Position numbers and translations under genes: made by a program. Shown here one piece after another: positions 37,734 through 46,103 of a stretch of 64,000 nucleotides of DNA. Position 1 is the first letter of the stretch; each line of letters opens with the position of its first letter. The stretch spans positions 6,510,001 through 6,574,000 of the forward strand of contig NZ_CP042910.1 in NCBI RefSeq assembly GCF_008298035.1. Direction: 5' to 3'. The notes under the pieces are model-generated. The model saw nothing but the letters and a program-made list of their open reading frames with translations. It was not told the origin of the DNA and made no database searches. The DNA is from Gimesia maris. Its GTDB lineage: Bacteria > Planctomycetota > Planctomycetia > Planctomycetales > Planctomycetaceae.

Positions 37734-38141
37734 TCACTGTTCAATCTGCAAGGGAGCTGACAGTTCTGGCTTCTGCAGATCAAAATGCCAGCGGCAGATT
37801 TTCGCGATTCGCTCTGGTTCCAGACTTCCAAGTTGTAAATGAAAGACTCCCAGTTCCCGCAAGGCCCATTCCAGATTCAACTTTGGATCTTCGGAGAATA
37901 TGATCACCGGAAAAGAACCACGCGATCCCATAAACCTTTGTAAAAACTGCAGACAGATCTGCTTGCCTATGCTTAAATCAAGTATGACCAGAAATTCTTC
38001 CGAATTCTCCCGCAGAACGAACTGAAATAAATCGAGCTCGGCAGAAAACCCGCGAATCTGCCAGTCAACTTCACCTTCAAACTGCCATTGAAGCTCAGAT
38101 ACAATGTGTGCCCGCTCCTCTAGAACAAACACTTTTTTCAT
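37734..38141 (-). CDS. Degenerate CheY-like receiver protein
   Basis: A 135-aa protein with the alpha/beta pattern of a response-regulator receiver. The first strand is KKVFVLEER, D55 sits in LVILDLSIG at the phospho-acceptor position, and S83 in VIIFSED replaces the switch Thr/Ser. The acidic pair after strand 1 is only partly kept (EE) and the conserved Lys of strand 5 seems lost (HLQLGS). It has no output domain. The ATG at 38141 with GGGGG upstream is preferred over the open frame to 38216. It is 132 bp from the Mrp gene. Confidence 0.6.
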   Translation of the reverse strand: MKKVFVLEERAHIVSELQWQFEGEVDWQIRGFSAELDLFQFVLRENSEEFLVILDLSIGKQICLQFLQRFMGSRGSFPVIIFSEDPKLNLEWALRELGVFHLQLGSLEPERIAKICRWHFDLQKPELSAPLQIEQ

Positions 38142-38388
38142 AAAGCCCCCATCACATTGAACAAAAGGCCAGATCAACTTCCGCAGCGGATCGCAGACTG
38201 CCAGTCTATAACACAATCGTATACACCCCCGCTTTGATTACAACTCATATACAGCCTCTGGATTCGTCGGCTGTAGTATTTTTTCCAGAATATGACGTGA
38301 CGCTTCTCAATGTTCTCAAATGCAGACAGGCAAATATACATACAAACACTCTTCTTCAGAACGAGTTACAATCCGAACCCGCTCACCT

Positions 38389-38419
38389 TTGACAGTACTT
38401 AAACCAAGGCCGTCATAAT
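38389..38419 (+). promoter_or_regulatory. Possible promoter for the Cys/Pro repeat gene
   Basis: A perfect TTGACA is followed by CATAAT (5 of 6) after 19 bp. Transcription from here would give a leader of about 215 nt that contains the nested stem at 38536-38604. The gap 38142-38639 (498 bp) holds no other gene. Confidence 0.45.
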
Positions 38420-38535
38420 CGATACAAGCGTATTTTCAGGACCCACTTTGCATGCAGAGTAGACAATTTCATGTTTCTTCAAGGACTCTCTGAGGAATCT
38501 GGCCGAAAAAATATTCAGGTTTACCTTTTTAATTA

Positions 38536-38604
38536 CGTGAGGCTATGGACTCCCAGGTTGATCGGAAAACCTCATCTGAATCAACCGTGATTGAGTACCT
38601 CACG
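38536..38604 (+). promoter_or_regulatory. Nested stem structure in the 5' leader
   Basis: CGTGAGG (38536-38542) pairs with CCTCACG (38598-38604), and inside it GGTTGAT (38556-38562) pairs with ATCAACC (38580-38586). The two perfect 7-bp stems are separated by an internal loop of 13 and 11 nt. The structure ends 35 nt before the start codon, so it could influence translation or message stability. Confidence 0.4.
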
Positions 38605-38639
38605 ACCGTCCACGAAGCGAATCCTTGGAGATTGCCTAA

Positions 38640-39131
38640 ATGAAATTGTTAAGTTATGTTGCCGCTTTAGCGGTTGTTTGTTGTGCTGGTGTTAATGCTG
38701 AAGCTGCTGGCTTCCTGGGTAAAGGATGCTGTGCTCCTGCCCCTAAACCAACATGCTGTGCCCCAGCTCCTAAAACCTGCTGTGCTCCAGCTCCTAAGTG
38801 CTGTGCCCCAGCACCAAAGACCTGCTGTGCTCCAGCTCCAAAGACCTGCTGTGCACCAGCTCCTAAAACTTGCTGTGCTCCAGCTCCCAAGTCTTGCTGC
38901 AACTCTTGTGACTCATGCTGTGGTCACAAGAAGCTCTTCAACGGAGGTTTCCTGCGAGGATGTAAAGACCGTTGCGGTAAAATGTTCAATCGTTGCAAAG
39001 ACCGTTGCTGCAAAGTAAAGGTTAAGTGCTGCAAAGTTAAGAAAAGCTGCTGTGCACCAGCTCCAACCTGCTGTGCTCCAGCTCCTAAACCAACTTGCTG
39101 TGCTCCAGCTCCCAAGTCTTGCTGCAACTAG
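38640..39131 (+). CDS. Secreted Cys/Pro-rich CCAPAPK-repeat protein
   Basis: A 163-aa protein with a signal peptide (residues 1-22, ending AEA). The predicted 141-residue mature chain has 34 cysteines. Seven CCAPAP repeats (starting at residues 30, 39, 47, 54, 62, 70 and 78) and three more (137, 144, 153) flank a basic centre with two CKDRC units and CCKVK. It may be disulfide-crosslinked in the envelope or bind metal; neither is shown. GGAG lies about 10 bp before the ATG. Planctomycete walls were reported to be rich in proline and cystine, which makes a structural role attractive. No homologue is recognised. Confidence 0.8.
   Translation: MKLLSYVAALAVVCCAGVNAEAAGFLGKGCCAPAPKPTCCAPAPKTCCAPAPKCCAPAPKTCCAPAPKTCCAPAPKTCCAPAPKSCCNSCDSCCGHKKLFNGGFLRGCKDRCGKMFNRCKDRCCKVKVKCCKVKKSCCAPAPTCCAPAPKPTCCAPAPKSCCN
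38727..39128 (+). repeat. Coding repeats for CCAPAPK units
   Basis: Two blocks (38727-38894 and about 39048-39128) of 21-27-bp units code for CCAPAP plus K, KT, KS, T or KPT. The copies differ at some third positions (GCT/GCC/GCA, CCT/CCA/CCC), so the array is coding and has diverged by silent change. Confidence 0.85.
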
Positions 39132-39216
39132 TTAGATTTGAGGGTTTCTGTAATCTCGACACTACGAGATTGGCCTATCAGGTCCGAAGGGCAGCTTCAA
39201 AAATCGTGAACGTCAA

Positions 39217-39242
39217 GTCCGAGGGAAATTATTCCCTCGGAC
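39217..39242 (+). other. Stable hairpin downstream of the Cys/Pro repeat gene
   Basis: GTCCGAGGGAA and TTCCCTCGGAC form a perfect 11-bp stem with a 4-nt loop, 86 bp after the stop. There is no T-run, so it is more likely a 3' stability or processing element than a terminator. Confidence 0.6.
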
Positions 39243-39337
39243 GGACTTCACCAGACGATTTAAATTGAAGCCTGGCTTTCAAGTTCAGAAATCTAAACGA
39301 TCTGATCATTTGAGCTGACAATTGAGAATATTTAAAA

Positions 39338-39373
39338 ATGGTGTCTCTCTTCCTGAGAAACATCATTTTTTTT
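39338..39373 (+). terminator. Intrinsic terminator about 200 bp after the Cys/Pro repeat gene
   Basis: ATGGTGTCTCT pairs with AGAAACATCAT (10 of 11, one G-U) around a 7-nt loop and is followed by eight T. It probably ends the repeat-protein transcript, giving a 3' UTR of about 240 nt with the hairpin at 39217. No gene is visible in 39132-39509. Confidence 0.75.
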
Positions 39374-39509
39374 ATATACTGCCTTCTGATAATTCACAGC
39401 ATTTTCCTCTCCTTTTAATTTCAGCAACAACTTTCTAAACTTGAAATTCAGAAGTTTAGTGAATGGTTCCTTTTCTCAATCAATTCTCCATCCAGCTGCC
39501 AGTATCAAA

Positions 39510-39845
39510 ATGAAAATCGAAGACCTGCTGAAACGCTATCAATGGGAGCAGATTCCCAATACCAATGGACGGTTTACACTCAGTCAGGCAGAGCCTTCCC
39601 GAACCATCACAGAACTGCTTGGTTCGGCAGAGATTGAAATTAAACAGTATCCTTCAGCACATCAGCAGGAACTGATCTTTGTCGTGGAACTCGAAGATGG
39701 CGGACTGATTTCCTACCAGCGAAAAGATGCTTCATTTATCCATACTTTAAACTCACAAAACATGTTTAAACGCAAGCAATGGGAACTCGGGATCATCTCC
39801 TACAGTCCTCGAGGAGTGCCTGACGATACCAGTCAAGAATCCTGA
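39510..39845 (+). CDS. Small hypothetical protein
   Basis: I do not recognise this 111-aa protein. It starts MKIEDLLKRYQWEQIPNTNG and is predicted mixed alpha/beta without signal peptide or membrane segment. The frame extends upstream to a TTG at 39441, but that extension is low in coding character. Neither start has a clear ribosome-binding site, so translation is uncertain. Confidence 0.5.
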   Translation: MKIEDLLKRYQWEQIPNTNGRFTLSQAEPSRTITELLGSAEIEIKQYPSAHQQELIFVVELEDGGLISYQRKDASFIHTLNSQNMFKRKQWELGIISYSPRGVPDDTSQES

Positions 39846-40048
39846 TGTTCACTGGATCCCCTTCATTTCTCAGATAAGCCAGATCAGGTCTGACTGCATT
39901 GATTTCTGTAAAGAGAGCATTTTTTTCTAGAATTTTTATGGTTTTCAGATAAAACTTGTCTAGGATGTTCTTGGGCAACCTCATTCCAATCCATTCTCAT
40001 TTCGTTGATAAGTTCCTTTCATATGTACTTAGCGATGAGGAGTAAGGT

Positions 40049-40339
40049 GTGCCTAAAGCGATCTGGAATGAGGCAATACTGGTAGATTCTGACAATACCG
40101 TCATCGTTGACGGAGATGTGTACTTTCCACTCGAGTCCGTTAACAGCAACTTTCTTAAGAAAAGCTCATCGACTTCTATCAGTCCCCAGAAAGGCAAAGC
40201 ATTCTTCTACGATGTGGTTGTAGATGACAAAATCAATCGTGATGCCGCGTGGTACTATCTTGATCCACTCAAAGAGTATGGAGAGCTCAAAAATCGAATC
40301 GCCTTCTGGAAAGGCGTCGAACTCTATAGAGATTCCTGA
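40049..40339 (+). CDS. DUF427 domain protein
   Basis: A 96-aa protein of the DUF427 family: MPKAIWNEAILVDSDNTVIV, FPLESVNSNFL, KGKAFFYDVVVD, DAAWYYLDPL and RIAFWKGVELYR follow the family order throughout. The function of the family is not established. The start is GTG at 40049, with GAGGAG 6-7 bp upstream. It is convergent with the next gene, 18 bp apart. Confidence 0.88.
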   Translation: MPKAIWNEAILVDSDNTVIVDGDVYFPLESVNSNFLKKSSSTSISPQKGKAFFYDVVVDDKINRDAAWYYLDPLKEYGELKNRIAFWKGVELYRDS

Positions 40340-40357
40340 ACGGAAAGACCGGATTGG

Positions 40358-41632
40358 CTACTGACTATACCAGCCGATCAGTTTATTGATATCTTGAGAA
40401 CGAGACAGGTTTTTGACCCTGCTCCGAAAATGCGGCAGTCCAAATACGGGTGAGTAGCCGTGATGATGATCGGCAATCGCCATTGCTTCATTCACATCTT
40501 CCGGTTTCAAGTTCGCTCTACCCTCTCCCGCGGCAATCCAGCGCGCCATCCACATGATTGCGGGAAACATTAACGCCAGGTGATTAAATCCTTCTGCGAA
40601 AGGAATATCATAGTAAGCTGCTCCCAGAAAATGCAGACCTTCGATCTTCACCCGATAATATCGTAAAAACAATTTTTCGCTTTCTGATGGTAATCCACCA
40701 AAAGGCTGCTCCACCAGCGCGAAAGGAACCGGCGAAAACCGTTCCTGTAGACTGGGAATCCGTCCTGTTCCCAGTGTGAATTTCAACGCAGACTGCAGCA
40801 ATGCAATGCGTCGTCCCAGCCCACGAGAGGATTCCGCATACGTGTCTTTTCGGGCGTATTGAGCTACCAGTAGTCGAAACTGAATCCCACCCAGTCGACT
40901 GGGGACCACCGGCTCCAATTTCAGATCGGCAGGGTATTCCTGCAGAATAGCCTGAAAAATCAACTCCAGAAACTCTTCCAGTCGCTCCCCCCGAATCGTT
41001 TCGAATCGAGAAGATTCGATCAGTTCCACAAAGCCGATCGCGCGCAGCAGACAAATCTCAAACGGTGTCTCTTTTGATTGAAAAAACTGATTTAATTTTG
41101 ACACGACTTTCAGAGTATCAGGCCAGCTCACCGTTTCCCGGGAGTTCAACCCCGGCGCAGGAGGAGTTTTGCGACGTTTCGGAAGTACCTGGTCTACAAT
41201 CTTCCGAATGGCAGGTTCCTGCTGATCAACACGTTCGCCCAGATTCGAAACGACTGAAGGGCAACTGAATCGCAGACTGACAGCTACATCATTGCCCGCC
41301 GGATGAAACGCATATGGATAGACCTGACAGGCCAGTGGTTTGGCGGGTTCTCCAAACTTCGCATGTATACGACACAGTCCCTGTTCATTCAGAAATACAC
41401 AGGAACCATCTGCCTGGTGAGCGAGTCGATACCGCTTGCTTGTCGGAGACAGACCCAGCTTTTCAATCACTGGCTTGCCCGCGGGGATCGATTCGTCCAG
41501 ATCCCAGCGCTGCTTTTCAATTCGTTCTTTTTCTTCAACCGTGATCTCAATTTCATGTTGTTTGCAGCAACCACCACAGTTATGGCAGTTCCAGTTCTGG
41601 ATCACAGGCAGCTTCAAGCGGGGCGACGGCAT
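40358..41632 (-). CDS. YkgJ-family cysteine-cluster protein
   Basis: A 424-aa cytoplasmic protein. The N-terminus carries NCHNCGGCCKQHEIEIT (C16, C19, C22, C23), and further cysteines occur in CVFLNEQGLCRIH and LACQVYPYAF. This is the pattern of the YkgJ (formerly UPF0153) family, proposed to bind zinc or an Fe-S cluster; some long members are related to flagellin lysine N-methylase FliB. The C-terminal 250 residues are helical and not assigned. It is divergent from the lipoprotein gene at 42001. Confidence 0.82.
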   Translation of the reverse strand: MPSPRLKLPVIQNWNCHNCGGCCKQHEIEITVEEKERIEKQRWDLDESIPAGKPVIEKLGLSPTSKRYRLAHQADGSCVFLNEQGLCRIHAKFGEPAKPLACQVYPYAFHPAGNDVAVSLRFSCPSVVSNLGERVDQQEPAIRKIVDQVLPKRRKTPPAPGLNSRETVSWPDTLKVVSKLNQFFQSKETPFEICLLRAIGFVELIESSRFETIRGERLEEFLELIFQAILQEYPADLKLEPVVPSRLGGIQFRLLVAQYARKDTYAESSRGLGRRIALLQSALKFTLGTGRIPSLQERFSPVPFALVEQPFGGLPSESEKLFLRYYRVKIEGLHFLGAAYYDIPFAEGFNHLALMFPAIMWMARWIAAGEGRANLKPEDVNEAMAIADHHHGYSPVFGLPHFRSRVKNLSRSQDINKLIGWYSQ

Positions 41633-42000
41633 ACGTACTCTTTAATCAGTGACGGATTCTGTTCTAATTCTCTCGGTTCTATTGTAAAGATTACAAAAAC
41701 CAAACGCAAAGTAGGCTGGAACGCGGATTTTCTTCCCAACTTTTCCAGAGGACGAATCAGAATCGCGGTTTCGGTATAGACACATATTCAAGATTCCCTA
41801 AAATCCCGCTCGCTTACTGGAAACGAGACCGTTTTTGTTGTTGTCTCCCCGCAGAGACGATTCACATCAATCCCCGCTGAATGTGATGCAAAAACTCCCG
41901 AAATCCTGTTTTCAGCAGGCATCCCGTCCATAGATTTTTCCCTTATCTGCAGATGACCAGTCTCTTCCGGGAAAGCACTTGGAACTTTAAGGACCCTATC
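41633..42000. other. Divergent intergenic region without gene
   Basis: This 368-bp gap separates the YkgJ-family gene and the lipoprotein gene, which are divergent, so it must contain both promoters. I see no clear promoter match, hairpin or small gene. AAGGA lies at its right end as the ribosome-binding site of the lipoprotein gene. Confidence 0.6.
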
Positions 42001-43398
42001 ATGTCGATACGTTATCTTTTTAATATGAGCTGGTGCGCTCTTCTGAGCTGCGCTGTCACCGGATGCTATTCCCATCATCAATATCCCTATGGTGGAACTT
42101 ATCCTGGCCCCTATGGAGCTCCTGGTCCTTACGAGATGGCCCCTGGAACAGTAATGCCCGGCAATTACCCTCCTGGCAGTTATCCCGTGCAACCAGAACT
42201 CGGTCAACCGGTTCCGCCACCACAGGGATCGCTCCCCTCCCCGAATTCACAGGCTTACAGCGACGCGTTTCCAGGAAACACGAATAATACAAACTATGAT
42301 GGCGTCGATTCCCAGTGGAAGCAGCCCGTTAACAGTAATCCCGGTGCAGCAACCCCCTTTGATGCCAATTCAACCGCTTCAGGACGAAATCTCAATCCCG
42401 GCAGTGGCGTCAATAATAACCTTCCCGGCAGCCAGGCGGTTCCCAGCTACCAGGATCCCAACCAGATTCAACCCAACTCTCAGCCTTTAAATAATGAATT
42501 CCCGGGCAACAGTAACCCTACTCCCACCGGCAACGCATTCCCGGGAGATTCTGGAGATACCTTCGAAAGTAATTCGAGTCCGAAGCCAGCTACCGGCATT
42601 TCAAACCAGATGAATGATCAGTTCGGTCCGAGTGGCGGCGATCAGTTTCAGAACAATCAGCTACCCGACCAGTTCGAACAGCCGGATCAATTCCAGCCAT
42701 CAGGGAATGAATTTGATTCAAATAAAAACGAAGGCTTCAGTGTTCCCAATCCCGTACAACCCCAGAACCCGGTTCAGCAGCAGAGTTTCGAGAGTGGCGA
42801 CGATGCCTTCGGTGCGAATCCTAAAAAATTCGATGCCAATCCCACGCCTGCTGACGACACTTTCAATCAGAACTCTTTTGACAGCAGCCAGGATTTTCAA
42901 ACTCCTGTCAATCCATTTCCAGGTAATGACGGTAGCGATGAAACTTTTGGACCGAACAACAGTTCAACCATGAAACCAGCCACGGGACAAGTCAGTCATG
43001 CCGACCACCAGAGATCCGCTTCAGGACCTCAACTGATCAGAGACGAGTCCTTCCAGCAGCCCGCTAAATTCCAACCCGCTTCATTCGATCTGCTCGTCGG
43101 CAGCAGCCAGCACTCCCCCTCTCCTTTTAACTATGATAAACAAAACTACCGCTGGTTACGGGGAATCATTGAGTTTGACGAACAGGAAAAATCCTGGAAC
43201 ATCACCTACAATGCCACTCCTGACAAATCCGATAAATTTGGCGGCAATATCGTACTCATCGATCAGGGTAAACTGAACCGCTTTACCAACGGCGATGTTG
43301 TACTGCTGGATGGCTCAATCGATGGCTCAAAACAGGACCAGATGGGAAAACCCTGTTATCGCATCTCCAAAGCACAACGGCTCCTTCCCAAAAAATAA
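42001..43398 (+). CDS. Asn/Gln/Pro-rich surface lipoprotein
   Basis: A 465-aa predicted lipoprotein: the signal ends AVTGC with C22 as lipidation site. Residues 25-60 are Tyr/Pro/Gly-rich (QYPYGGTYPGPYG). Residues about 65-335 are a low-complexity region of Asn, Pro, Gln, Ser, Asp and Phe with recurring FPGN, FPGD, PKPATG and DQFQ-like units. The last about 100 residues form a compact domain (YRWLRGIIEFDEQEKSWNIT). The ATG at 42001 is chosen over 41953 because AAGGA lies 9 bp upstream. The function is unknown; a surface spacer with a C-terminal binding domain is a reasonable guess. Confidence 0.75.
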   Translation: MSIRYLFNMSWCALLSCAVTGCYSHHQYPYGGTYPGPYGAPGPYEMAPGTVMPGNYPPGSYPVQPELGQPVPPPQGSLPSPNSQAYSDAFPGNTNNTNYDGVDSQWKQPVNSNPGAATPFDANSTASGRNLNPGSGVNNNLPGSQAVPSYQDPNQIQPNSQPLNNEFPGNSNPTPTGNAFPGDSGDTFESNSSPKPATGISNQMNDQFGPSGGDQFQNNQLPDQFEQPDQFQPSGNEFDSNKNEGFSVPNPVQPQNPVQQQSFESGDDAFGANPKKFDANPTPADDTFNQNSFDSSQDFQTPVNPFPGNDGSDETFGPNNSSTMKPATGQVSHADHQRSASGPQLIRDESFQQPAKFQPASFDLLVGSSQHSPSPFNYDKQNYRWLRGIIEFDEQEKSWNITYNATPDKSDKFGGNIVLIDQGKLNRFTNGDVVLLDGSIDGSKQDQMGKPCYRISKAQRLLPKK

Positions 43399-43448
43399 AT
43401 CGGTAAAACTGATAAATCGGAATTCCAGTCCCGAAGAATCGAATCTCC

Positions 43449-43472
43449 AGCCCTGTTCACAGGGCTTTTTTT
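43449..43472 (+). terminator. Intrinsic terminator after the lipoprotein gene
   Basis: AGCCCTG and CAGGGCT form a 7-bp stem with a 4-nt loop, followed by seven T, 50 bp after the stop. The rest of the 663-bp gap before sufS (43473-44061) holds no supportable gene; a 7-codon ORF at 43856 is noise. Confidence 0.9.
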
Positions 43473-44061
43473 ATTGTCTATGCGTGAAAACACGTTTTTT
43501 TATAAACTGCCAGTAAGCCCACCTGCCAAAATCACCACCATAAAACCCACGGGCGGCAGACAAATCTGAAATTCATTCCCGTAAAACCGTTCCGGATATA
43601 CAGTCTTAAATAAGCGTAAAGCGACATTTTCATGCCAATAATTCACCTTCTCTTAACCACTAGCTCACCATACTGATACCACATTCTCACCAGTTTCGCG
43701 CACAAAACGGGCATTGCATTCTCATGGCGAACCGAAAATGCTGCTCTATGTTCATTGCAACTCAACATCATTATTCCCCCCCATATCCAGTTTTCTCAAC
43801 TCCATTCGCTGAGACGGCTCTCTCATATTTTAAGTAAAGCCACCAGGACAATAAGATGAACACTCAACAGTCCCGGTAAGCAATCTCCGAACTTCAAATC
43901 GAATAACGGTGTCCTGCCAGTAACAAACTACTGGCGTGTCAGAAGTTACTGAAAATCGACACAAAATCGCTTTTACACGGCTCCCTTTTCATTGGCTGAA
44001 TTCGTGTTAAAATTCCTGATGAATAACCACATAAATATTTAACAGTCTGAAGCAGGCAGTA

Positions 44062-45297
44062 ATGGTCGCCAATCTCACATCCATTCGGGACGATTTCCCG
44101 ATTCTGAATCAAAAACTGCCCAACGGGCAGCCACTCGTCTATCTGGACAGTGGCGCATCCGCGCAGCGCCCCCGTTCGGTAATCAATAAAATCACTGAAG
44201 TCTACGAGCAGTATTATTCCAACGTACATCGCGGCGTCCATCAACTGGGAGATCGTGTTACCACGGAAATGGAAGCGGCCCGCTCCAGAATTCAATCCTT
44301 CATCAGTGCAGAGTTACCTGAAGAAATCATCTTCACTTCAGGGACAACCATGTCAATCAACCTGATTGCCCAGGCATGGGGCCGCCACTTCCTTAAAGGC
44401 GGTGATGAGATCATCCTCAATGAAATGGAACACCATGCGAACTTCGTTCCCTGGCAGGCAATCGCCAGAGAACGCGGGGCCGTCCTCAAATTCATCCAGT
44501 TGACACCCGAGGGACGCCTTGACTTGGATCACTACCAGGGTCTGCTTACTGCGAAAACAAAACTTGTGGCCGTGACAGGCATGTCAAATGTGCTGGGAAC
44601 AATAAACCCCATCAGGGAAATGGCAACAAGAGCCCATGAAGCCGGTGCGCTGATTTTTGTCGACGGTGCACAAAGTGTTCCCCATCAGCCAGTGGATGTC
44701 GTCGGCAGCGAAATCGACTTCCTTGCCTTTTCGGGTCATAAACTGTTTGGCCCGTCAGGCATTGGTGTCCTCTATGGACGCAAGGCGCTGCTCGAAAATC
44801 TCCCTCCGTTCCTGTATGGAGGAAATATGATTTCGGAAGTGCGCCTCGACGAATCTCACTGGGCCAGTCTGCCCGCCCGCTTTGAAGCGGGAACGCCTGC
44901 AATCACGGATGCCATCGCGCTGGGAACTGCCATCGACTATATCACTGAACTGGGTTTTGACACAATTCAGGAACAGGAGCATCTCCTCGGCGAATACGCA
45001 CTGCAGAAACTGCGCGAAGTTCCCGGCTTACAGATTTATGGGCCGCAGGAACTGGAACAGCGAGGAACGATCTTCAGTTTTAACATCACAGGGGCTCATC
45101 CCGAAGACCTCGCCACACTCCTGGACCGCAAAGGCATCGCCGTCAGACACGGGCATCACTGCACCATGCCTCTGCATCAGCATCTGAACATTGCGGCCAG
45201 CGTACGGGCCAGCCTGACATTCTATAATACCACAGATGAAATCGACGCCCTGATTGATGCCATCGACTTCGCCCGTAAGCGACTGCGTCTGACTTAA
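44062..45297 (+). CDS. sufS: Cysteine desulfurase SufS
   Basis: A PLP-dependent class V aminotransferase-fold enzyme that takes sulfur from cysteine for Fe-S cluster assembly. The 411-aa protein has the PLP lysine K227 in FSGHKLFGPSGIG and the persulfide cysteine C367 in RHGHHCTMPLHQ, the group II (SufS) pattern. ERGAVLKFIQLTPEGRLD and VDGAQSVPH are also typical. It is monocistronic here; a sufE gene is 8 kb upstream on the other strand. Confidence 0.96.
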   Translation: MVANLTSIRDDFPILNQKLPNGQPLVYLDSGASAQRPRSVINKITEVYEQYYSNVHRGVHQLGDRVTTEMEAARSRIQSFISAELPEEIIFTSGTTMSINLIAQAWGRHFLKGGDEIILNEMEHHANFVPWQAIARERGAVLKFIQLTPEGRLDLDHYQGLLTAKTKLVAVTGMSNVLGTINPIREMATRAHEAGALIFVDGAQSVPHQPVDVVGSEIDFLAFSGHKLFGPSGIGVLYGRKALLENLPPFLYGGNMISEVRLDESHWASLPARFEAGTPAITDAIALGTAIDYITELGFDTIQEQEHLLGEYALQKLREVPGLQIYGPQELEQRGTIFSFNITGAHPEDLATLLDRKGIAVRHGHHCTMPLHQHLNIAASVRASLTFYNTTDEIDALIDAIDFARKRLRLT

Positions 45298-45330
45298 GTC
45301 TGACGGCGTTCATTTTAAATCATGTGGATG

Positions 45331-45366
45331 AAAAAAAAGAAGCCGGCGTTTTTGCGCCGGCTTCTC
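45331..45366 (-). terminator. Intrinsic terminator of the cold-shock gene
   Basis: Read on the minus strand, GAAGCCGGCG and CGCCGGCTTC form a perfect 10-bp stem with a 6-nt loop followed by eight T. It lies 43 bp after the csp stop and may also help end sufS transcription from the other side. Confidence 0.93.
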
Positions 45367-45408
45367 TGAGTTTCTGAATGTTACCATTCTTCTCTAGTAA
45401 AACTAGAA

Positions 45409-45606
45409 TTAGATAGGTTTAACATTTTCTGCTCTTGGTCCCTTTTCCCCACGTCCTTCTGTAAAGGAAACGCGTTGCCCTTCGTAGAGCTGCTCAAATG
45501 ACACACCTTCGAGGTTAGACGAGTGGAAGAACAGGTCTTTTCCACTTTCTGTGTCGATAAACCCAAATCCCTTTTGTGTCACTTTTTTGATTGTACCTTC
45601 AGCCAT
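45409..45606 (-). CDS. csp: Cold-shock domain protein
   Basis: A 65-aa single cold-shock domain with RNP1 KGFGFI (12-17) and RNP2 DLFFHSS (24-30), an OB-fold that binds single-stranded RNA or DNA as a chaperone. The ATG is preceded by AGGAATCGG and AAAAGAAG. A weak promoter, TTGTTT-N16-TAGAAT, lies at 45714-45687 on the minus strand and would give a leader of about 75 nt. In it, GCGGC and GCCGC (45674-45678 and 45638-45642 on the plus strand) could pair. Other bases in 45607-46103 hold no gene. Confidence 0.96.
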   Translation of the reverse strand: MAEGTIKKVTQKGFGFIDTESGKDLFFHSSNLEGVSFEQLYEGQRVSFTEGRGEKGPRAENVKPI

Positions 45607-46012
45607 CTTCTTTTCCGATTCCTAAAAAATAAAAAATGCGGCGTCTCCCGAAACAACTGGTTCAGGTAGCTCAGCCGCAAGATTCGATTCTAACCGGCCC
45701 CCATAATAAAACAAGCTGAGTGAACAATAATCTCCTGACAAGCCACCTTCAGAACAGGTGAATCATTCTGGAAGTGCCTGTTTTCCAGCACCACAAGCCC
45801 AAAAAAAACTTTTATTGATTTCACCAATTCCTCCCGATTTCAGCATTTCCGGTCCCATTCCCAGACGGTGAAACAATTACTCCCCACTCCCGAACCTCAG
45901 GCATCAATTACAGCCCTCTGATCTCGCAAAGCTTATTCAGGCCTGCCTGGAAACCTGGATGGATTACCCACATGGATTCCCCTAATCTCGCCCCACACAT
46001 AGCAGATACTAC

Positions 46013-46041
46013 TTGACAACTGTTCCAGATCGGCAGACGAT
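46013..46041 (+). promoter_or_regulatory. Possible promoter for the secreted zincin gene
   Basis: A perfect TTGACA is followed after 17 bp by GACGAT (3 of 6 to TATAAT). The leader to the ATG at 46104 would be about 55 nt. Confidence 0.35.
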
Positions 46042-46103
46042 AGAGAGAAGTATTCTGCATTAAAGCGTCACGTCTTCCATTTCATCTCAGAAAGCGAGTA
46101 CTC

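Noticed and set aside
38654..39127. Repetitive minus-strand and third-frame ORFs, and a repeat array that could look like a CRISPR
   Set aside because: They are shadows of the CCAPAPK coding repeat. Units are in-frame multiples of three with silent differences and there are no unique spacers.
39793..39984. 63-codon minus-strand frame beside the DUF427 gene
   Set aside because: It overlaps the end of the gene at 39510, has no ribosome-binding site and no recognisable domain.
43856..43879. Seven-codon ORF upstream of sufS as a leader peptide
   Set aside because: It is too short and about 180 bp from sufS, with no attenuator-like hairpins.
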